Positions 1-4,155 of a stretch of DNA of 5,763 nt are shown here, piece by piece. Both the position numbers and the translations under genes were made by a program. This DNA is from Verrucomicrobiota bacterium (lineage in GTDB: Bacteria; Verrucomicrobiota; Verrucomicrobiia; Limisphaerales; UBA1100): assembly GCA_015660155.1 (NCBI GenBank), contig DQLO01000347.1, positions 1 to 5,763 of the forward strand, written 5' to 3'. Below the pieces are notes generated by a model that was not told the origin of the DNA, searched no databases, and saw only the letters and a list, made by a program, of their open reading frames with translations. The number at the start of each line of letters is the position of its first letter. Position 1 is the first letter of the stretch.

Positions 1-1266
1 GCAAATACAATTCTGATCGGCGCCCAATGGGGCGATGAAGGCAAAGGCAAAATCATCGACGTGCTCACCGAGCGCGCGGATTTGGTGGTGCGAAGTCAAG
101 GCGGCGCGAACGCCGGCCACACGGTGCGCGTGGGTAAAAAGCAATACGTGCTGCACCTCATCCCCTCGGGGATCCTGCGCGCACGCAAGCGCTGCATCAT
201 CGGCAATGGTGTGGTGATTGACCCCGTGTCACTCGTGCGCGAGCTGGATGGTTTGAAGCGGCACAAGGTGAACGTGAAGGGCCGCCTGTTTATCAGCGAC
301 AAAGCGCACATCGTGATGCCGTACCATCGCGCGATCGAAGCGTGCGCGGAGAAGCTGAAAGGCAAAAACAAAATCGGCACAACGCTGCGCGGCATCGGCC
401 CGGCGTATGGCGATAAAATTGCCCGCACGGGCCTGCGCTTGGCGGATTTGGTGGACGCAAAGAAATTTGAAACGCGCCTGCGCGATCGCCTGCGCGATGC
501 CAATCGCATCATCCGCGCGCTGGGCGGCAAGGGGTTGTCCTTCAAAAAAATCCACGACGATTATCGAAAAGCCGCGCGTCGGCTCGCCCCCTTTGTGGCG
601 AACACCACGCGGATGATTCATGACGCGCTGGACGCCAAACAGGAAATTTTGTTTGAGGGAGCGCAGGGCACTTATCTCGATATCGATCAAGGGACGTATC
701 CCTTTGTGACTTCCTCCAACACCACTTCCGGCGGCGCGTGCACAGGTTCCGGGATGCCGCCCAATCGCGTCGACCACGTCCTCGGCGTGCTCAAGGCGTA
801 CACCACGCGCGTGGGCGGCGGACCGTTCCCCACCGAGGACGATTCCATCGGCGAGATGCTGCACAATATGGGGCGCGAGTTTGGCGCGACCACCGGTCGA
901 CCGCGCCGTTGCGGATGGTTCGACGCTGTCGCCACGCGACAGGCAGTGCAGGTAAATGGCATCGACCAACTCGCGATCACGAACATCGATGGGCTCGATA
1001 AACTTCCCGAAATTAAAATGTGCACCGGCTACAAGCTCGGCCGCAAAAAACTCGACTACGTCCCCACGGATGCTGAAGATATTGAGCGCGTGAAACCCGT
1101 TTACCAAACTTTCCCCGGTTGGCAATGCGACACCTCGGCGGTGACCGATTGGAAAAAGTTACCGCTCAAGGCGCGCCGTTATTTGCAGGCACTCTCCAAA
1201 CTCATCGGCGCGAAAATCATCATCGCATCCGTCGGGCCGGCTCGAAGCCAAACAATGTTTTTGTGA
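1..1266 (+). CDS. purA: Adenylosuccinate synthetase, 5'-partial (start codon just outside the window)
   Basis: The enzyme joins IMP and aspartate using GTP to form adenylosuccinate, the first committed step from IMP to AMP, in the cytoplasm. The frame is open from base 1 and gives 421 residues beginning ANTILIGAQWGDEGKGK, the family's N-terminal GTP-binding loop. If one Met precedes base 1, the protein is about 422 residues, close to the usual 425-435. Visible signatures are the loop with the catalytic Asp (window residue 12), NAGHT with the catalytic His (residue 40), GTTLRGIGPAYGDK, FEGAQGTYLDIDQGTYPFVTSS, and the TTGRPRRCGWFD nucleotide/aspartate-binding segment. The C-terminus, ending SVGPARSQTMFL, matches the family end but lacks the last few residues seen in E. 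coli PurA. The GTG at 61 is internal and not the start. The stop codon overlaps the uppS start, suggesting co-transcription and coupled translation. Identification is secure; only the extreme 5' end is unseen. Confidence 0.97.
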   Translation, partial: ANTILIGAQWGDEGKGKIIDVLTERADLVVRSQGGANAGHTVRVGKKQYVLHLIPSGILRARKRCIIGNGVVIDPVSLVRELDGLKRHKVNVKGRLFISDKAHIVMPYHRAIEACAEKLKGKNKIGTTLRGIGPAYGDKIARTGLRLADLVDAKKFETRLRDRLRDANRIIRALGGKGLSFKKIHDDYRKAARRLAPFVANTTRMIHDALDAKQEILFEGAQGTYLDIDQGTYPFVTSSNTTSGGACTGSGMPPNRVDHVLGVLKAYTTRVGGGPFPTEDDSIGEMLHNMGREFGATTGRPRRCGWFDAVATRQAVQVNGIDQLAITNIDGLDKLPEIKMCTGYKLGRKKLDYVPTDAEDIERVKPVYQTFPGWQCDTSAVTDWKKLPLKARRYLQALSKLIGAKIIIASVGPARSQTMFL

Positions 1267-2000
1267 GCACGCGTACGTCCAAGTTGAGCGCCGAGGCGCG
1301 GGAGTTATTGCCCCTGCACGTGGCGGTCATTATGGACGGTAACGGTCGTTGGGCGCGCGAGCACGGGTTGCCGCGCGTGGAAGGCCATCGCCGCGGCGCG
1401 GAATCTGCCCGAGCCATTATAAAGGCAGCCGCCGAAGCGGGCGTGCGCTATCTCACTCTGTACACTTTCTCGATGGAGAATTGGAATCGGCCGAAGACCG
1501 AGGTCGATGCCATCATGCGTTACCTCGCGCATTATCTGAAAAAGGAAATAGGTGAGTTGAATCGCAGCAACGTGCGGCTCGAAGCCATCGGCCAAATCCA
1601 TCGACTGCCCGAGGCCGTGCAGCGGCAGTTAAAAAAAACCCAAACCGCGCTCGCAAAAAACTCCGGCCTCACTTTGGTGTTGGCGCTCAGTTATGGTTCA
1701 CGCGCGGAAATCGTCGATGCCACCCGCGCCATCGCCGAGAAAGCCCAAGCCGGCCAACTCGATCCCGCCGAGATCACCGAAAATTATTTTTCCAAACACC
1801 TTTACACCCATCACATCCCCGACCCCGATTTACTCATCCGAACCAGCGGCGAAATGCGTCTGAGTAATTTCCTGTTGTGGCAGGTTTCCTACGCCGAGAT
1901 GGTTGTGACGCCAACGCTTTGGCCTGAGTTTCGAAAACCTCAATTCCACGCCGCCCTCGAAGAATACGCCAAACGCCACCGGCGCTTTGGCAAACTGTAA
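1263..2000 (+). CDS. uppS: Undecaprenyl diphosphate synthase (cis-prenyltransferase)
   Basis: UppS adds isopentenyl units in cis to farnesyl diphosphate to build the C55 lipid carrier for peptidoglycan and surface glycans; it is a soluble or membrane-associated cytoplasmic enzyme. From the GTG at 1263 the product is 245 residues, the normal family length. Motifs in order are HVAVIMDGNGRWA with the Mg-binding catalytic Asp (D25), EGHRRG (40-45), FSMENWNRP (69-77), ALSYGSRAEI (141-150, where E. coli has NYGGR) and RTSGEMRLSNFLLWQVSYAE (193-212), which carries the diphosphate-binding arginines R193 and R199 and the conserved E212. The frame is also open upstream inside purA, but the family homology begins about 18 residues after this GTG. 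The GTGA overlap with the purA stop supports this start. No Shine-Dalgarno sequence precedes it, so reinitiation after purA is the likely mode of translation. The next gene, cdsA, follows after a 54-base gap. Confidence 0.95.
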   Translation: MSTRTSKLSAEARELLPLHVAVIMDGNGRWAREHGLPRVEGHRRGAESARAIIKAAAEAGVRYLTLYTFSMENWNRPKTEVDAIMRYLAHYLKKEIGELNRSNVRLEAIGQIHRLPEAVQRQLKKTQTALAKNSGLTLVLALSYGSRAEIVDATRAIAEKAQAGQLDPAEITENYFSKHLYTHHIPDPDLLIRTSGEMRLSNFLLWQVSYAEMVVTPTLWPEFRKPQFHAALEEYAKRHRRFGKL

Positions 2001-2001
2001 C

Positions 2002-2016
2002 GCGCGAATATCGCGC
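2002..2016 (+). other. GC-rich hairpin directly after the uppS stop
   Basis: GCGCGA at 2002-2007 and TCGCGC at 2011-2016 form a perfect six-base-pair stem around the loop ATA (or five pairs around AATAT). It starts two bases after the uppS stop codon. No run of T follows, so it does not look like a standard intrinsic terminator. It could protect the 3' end of an upstream transcript, cause a pause, or be chance in GC-rich DNA. Confidence 0.4.
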
Positions 2017-2052
2017 TCGACATTCCTTGGCTTCAATCTCTACCGTTCCCGC
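2017..2052 (+). promoter_or_regulatory. Candidate promoter immediately upstream of cdsA
   Basis: TCGACA at 2017-2022 matches five of six bases of the sigma-70 -35 consensus. Eighteen bases later lies TACCGT (2041-2046), a poor match to TATAAT but part of CTACCGTTCCCGC, which recurs almost exactly upstream of rseP. If TACCGT acts as the -10, transcription would begin at or within a few bases of the cdsA ATG at 2055, giving a leaderless or near-leaderless mRNA. This is inference from sequence similarity alone; cdsA could equally be read through from uppS. Confidence 0.3.
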
Positions 2053-2054
2053 AA

Positions 2055-2948
2055 ATGGCTGATGACACGGAGGTGAAACTTTCCAAGGGGCAAACATTCG
2101 TGCGTCGCCTCTGCAGCACTCTGTTCCTTTATGGCGTGCTGATGGCGGGGCTGTTTGCGCCGAATGAAAAGGTGAAGCTGGCGGCCTTCGGGGGAATCAT
2201 GGCGCTGCTCGGGGCGGTGGCGTTGATGGAGTATTTTCACATGGCCCGCAAGCGGGACTTGGCGCCGTTCAGCACACTGGGCACTGCCGCCGGGGTGGGG
2301 TTGATTGGTTTGGTCTTTTGGGCGCTGGCCATTCGTGGGGATGCGACGCTGGCGGGGGACGTGGAGATTGCGTTTTTGATTTGCCTGATTCCGGCACTGG
2401 GGATTTGCCAACTTTGCGCATCGGAAAATGAACGCGGGATGGCGGCGGTGGCTTCTACGCTCTTCGGTGTTTTTTATGTAGCGGTGCTGTTGAATGTACT
2501 GCAGAAGATTCATTATTTTCCGGGTCTCGATGGTGCGTGGTGGTTGCTGTACTTTATTGTCGTCAGCAAAATGAGCGACACGGGCGCGTACTGCACGGGA
2601 TCGTTGATTGGCAAACACAAGATGATCCCACGCGTGAGTCCGGGCAAAACTTGGGAGGGCTTCGTGGGCGGGATTGTTTTCTCGGTTGCATCGAGTTGGG
2701 CGTTTTTGCATTTCGCGGGCGGGCACTTTGGCGGCTTCACGCTGGCGCAGGCGCTGACGTTGGGGGCGTTGCTTGGCGTTGGTTCAGTGGCGGGCGATCT
2801 CGTAGAATCGCTGATGAAACGTGAGGCCGGCCTCAAGGATTCCGGCGGTTTTTTTCCGGGCGTGGGCGGCGTGCTCGACTTGCTCGACAGTCTGCTGTTC
2901 AATGCGCCTCTGATGTATTTGTTTCTCAAGTACGGATTGGCCCAATGA
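2055..2948 (+). CDS. cdsA: Phosphatidate cytidylyltransferase (CDP-diacylglycerol synthase)
   Basis: CdsA is an integral membrane enzyme that converts phosphatidic acid and CTP to CDP-diacylglycerol, the branch point for bacterial phospholipids. The product has 297 residues, within the family range. A short charged N-terminus (MADDTEVKLSKGQ) precedes a series of hydrophobic stretches, roughly at 19-36, 41-60, 74-92, 104-120, 130-150, 160-173, 203-221, 229-247 and 278-292. Family motifs lie in the C-terminal half: SDTGAYCTGSLIGKHK (174-189), PRVSPGKTWEGFVGG (192-206) and the signature from GDLVESLMKREAGLKDSG (247-264) through PGVGGVLDLLDS (268-279). The aspartates expected to bind metal are present, but the signature His is Val (270) and the signature Arg is Leu (276). 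I chose the ATG at 2055 because it gives a complete N-terminus and lies just beyond the candidate promoter; no ribosome-binding site is visible. The stop codon overlaps the dxr start by four bases. Confidence 0.94.
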   Translation: MADDTEVKLSKGQTFVRRLCSTLFLYGVLMAGLFAPNEKVKLAAFGGIMALLGAVALMEYFHMARKRDLAPFSTLGTAAGVGLIGLVFWALAIRGDATLAGDVEIAFLICLIPALGICQLCASENERGMAAVASTLFGVFYVAVLLNVLQKIHYFPGLDGAWWLLYFIVVSKMSDTGAYCTGSLIGKHKMIPRVSPGKTWEGFVGGIVFSVASSWAFLHFAGGHFGGFTLAQALTLGALLGVGSVAGDLVESLMKREAGLKDSGGFFPGVGGVLDLLDSLLFNAPLMYLFLKYGLAQ

Positions 2949-4087
2949 AAAACGTCGTCCTATTAGGCAGCACCGGTTCCATCGGCACGAGCACGTGCAA
3001 GGTGGCCGAGGATTTGCCGGAGGACATTCGCCTCATCGGCCTTGCCGCCGGTCGCAATGCCAAGCTGTTGCGCGAACAGGTTAACCAGTTTTCGCCTGCC
3101 GCAATTTCCATCAATTGCCCGGACGCCGCCAAGGAACTGGCCAATGAATTTAATGGCAAACCGGAAGTGTACTTCGGTGAAGAGGGCTTGCTAAAACTCG
3201 CCACGCTGCCCGAGGCGGACATCGTGCTCATCGCCATCGTCGGCACGGCGGGTTTGCAACCGGCGCTGGCGGCCATTCGCGCGGGGAAAGACATCGCGGT
3301 GGCGTCCAAGGAAATTCTCGTGATGGCCGGCGAAATCGTAATGGCCGAGGCACGCAAGCACGGGGTGAAAGTGCTGGCGGTGGACAGCGAGCACTCAGCG
3401 ATTTTCCAATGCCTCGAAGGCAAGCCTCCCGAGAGCGTGCGGCAAATTTGGATCACAGCTTCCGGCGGGCCATTCCGCGAAAAGCCCGCCGATGAGTTTG
3501 CGGCCATCACCGTGGAGCAAGCGCTCAAACATCCCTCTTGGGAAATGGGGCGGAAAATTACAATTGATTCCGCCACGCTTTTCAACAAAGGCCTTGAGAT
3601 GATTGAGGCGCGTTGGCTTTTCGATATCGAAATGCCGCGCGTGCGCGTGGTGGTGCATCCGCAGAGCGTAATCCACTCGATGGTGGAATTCATCGACGGC
3701 TCGATGCTCGCGCAGCTTTCCACGCCGGATATGTGTTTGCCGATTCAATACGCGCTGACTTATCCCGCCCGCGCCGCCAGCGATCGCGTGCAAACGAGCC
3801 TCGCGGAAATTGGCCGTCTGGATTTTGAGGAGCCCGACCCCGATCGTTTCCCCGCACTCAACCTCGCCCGTCGCGCAGGTGAAGTGGGTGGCACGCTGCC
3901 CGCCGTGCTGAATGCCGCCAACGAAATTGCCGTGGACGCCTTTTGTGCCGGTGAGATTTCATTCCCCGAAATTACCGCCACCGTTGCCCGCGCGTTGGAC
4001 GCCCACGAATTGGTGCCTCAACCTTCATTGGAGGAAATCCTCGTCGCCGATGCTTGGGCCCGCGAGGCCGCGCTTGCACCGGCGTGA
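2945..4087 (+). CDS. dxr: 1-deoxy-D-xylulose 5-phosphate reductoisomerase
   Basis: Dxr uses NADPH and a divalent metal to rearrange and reduce DXP to 2-C-methyl-D-erythritol 4-phosphate, the second step of the MEP isoprenoid pathway, in the cytoplasm. The product is 380 residues, near the usual 380-400. It opens with the NADPH-binding loop VVLLGSTGSIGTSTCKV. Next come AVASKEILVMAGE (118-130; the common family form is NKE), DSEHSAIFQCL with metal ligands D147 and E149, ITASGGPFRE (170-179), HPSWEMGRKITIDSATLFNKGLE (196-218) with metal ligand E218, HPQSVIHSMVEFIDGS (238-253) and STPDMCLPIQYALTYPAR (259-276). The C-terminal helical region ends at 380 without extension. The ATG shares four bases with the cdsA stop, indicating coupled translation. 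There is only a weak purine stretch upstream. By pathway its product feeds UppS two genes upstream. Confidence 0.97.
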   Translation: MKNVVLLGSTGSIGTSTCKVAEDLPEDIRLIGLAAGRNAKLLREQVNQFSPAAISINCPDAAKELANEFNGKPEVYFGEEGLLKLATLPEADIVLIAIVGTAGLQPALAAIRAGKDIAVASKEILVMAGEIVMAEARKHGVKVLAVDSEHSAIFQCLEGKPPESVRQIWITASGGPFREKPADEFAAITVEQALKHPSWEMGRKITIDSATLFNKGLEMIEARWLFDIEMPRVRVVVHPQSVIHSMVEFIDGSMLAQLSTPDMCLPIQYALTYPARAASDRVQTSLAEIGRLDFEEPDPDRFPALNLARRAGEVGGTLPAVLNAANEIAVDAFCAGEISFPEITATVARALDAHELVPQPSLEEILVADAWAREAALAPA

Positions 4088-4102
4088 TTGCGGATTGCGC
4101 AA
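4088..4102 (+). other. Small inverted repeat directly after the dxr stop
   Basis: TTGCG at 4088-4092 and CGCAA at 4098-4102 are perfect reverse complements separated by GATTG. The repeat begins at the first base after the dxr stop codon. A five-pair stem is weak and no T run follows, so it is not a convincing terminator. It overlaps the -35-like hexamer proposed for rseP, so a protein-binding site is also possible. Chance occurrence cannot be excluded. Confidence 0.25.
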
Positions 4103-4128
4103 ACTCCGAAAAGCTGCTACGTTCCCGC
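4095..4128 (+). promoter_or_regulatory. Candidate promoter upstream of rseP
   Basis: TTGCGC (4095-4100) and TACGTT (4118-4123) are spaced by 17 bases. Each matches the sigma-70 consensus only partly. The reason for listing it is that CTACGTTCCCGC (4117-4128) repeats the element before cdsA (CTACCGTTCCCGC, 2040-2052) with a single-base insertion or deletion. Transcription would start around 4130, leaving a leader of roughly 25 bases before the ATG at 4156. Functional assignment is inference. Confidence 0.3.
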
Positions 4129-4155
4129 CCCTTGATTTCACTTTGAACTCAAAAC

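Noticed and set aside
61..63. GTG at 61 as the purA start
   Set aside because: It would remove the GTP-binding loop GAQWGDEGKGK with the catalytic Asp, which is encoded in frame from base 1.
229..1125. Minus-strand open frame of 298 codons opposite purA
   Set aside because: It lies fully inside strongly conserved purA and its translation shows no family motif, so it is a composition-driven shadow.
1119..1262. N-terminal extension of UppS starting at the ATG at 1119
   Set aside because: It would overlap 145 bases of conserved purA and add 48 residues with no counterpart in the family. The GTG at 1263 gives the normal length.
2001..2054. Intrinsic terminator between uppS and cdsA
   Set aside because: The hairpin lacks a following T run, and the downstream gene lies on the same strand very close by, so I list it only as a hairpin.
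2040..2726. Minus-strand open frame of 228 codons opposite cdsA
   Set aside because: The + strand encodes a recognisable CdsA over the whole stretch. The antisense product is Arg-, His- and Gln-rich without membrane or catalytic motifs.
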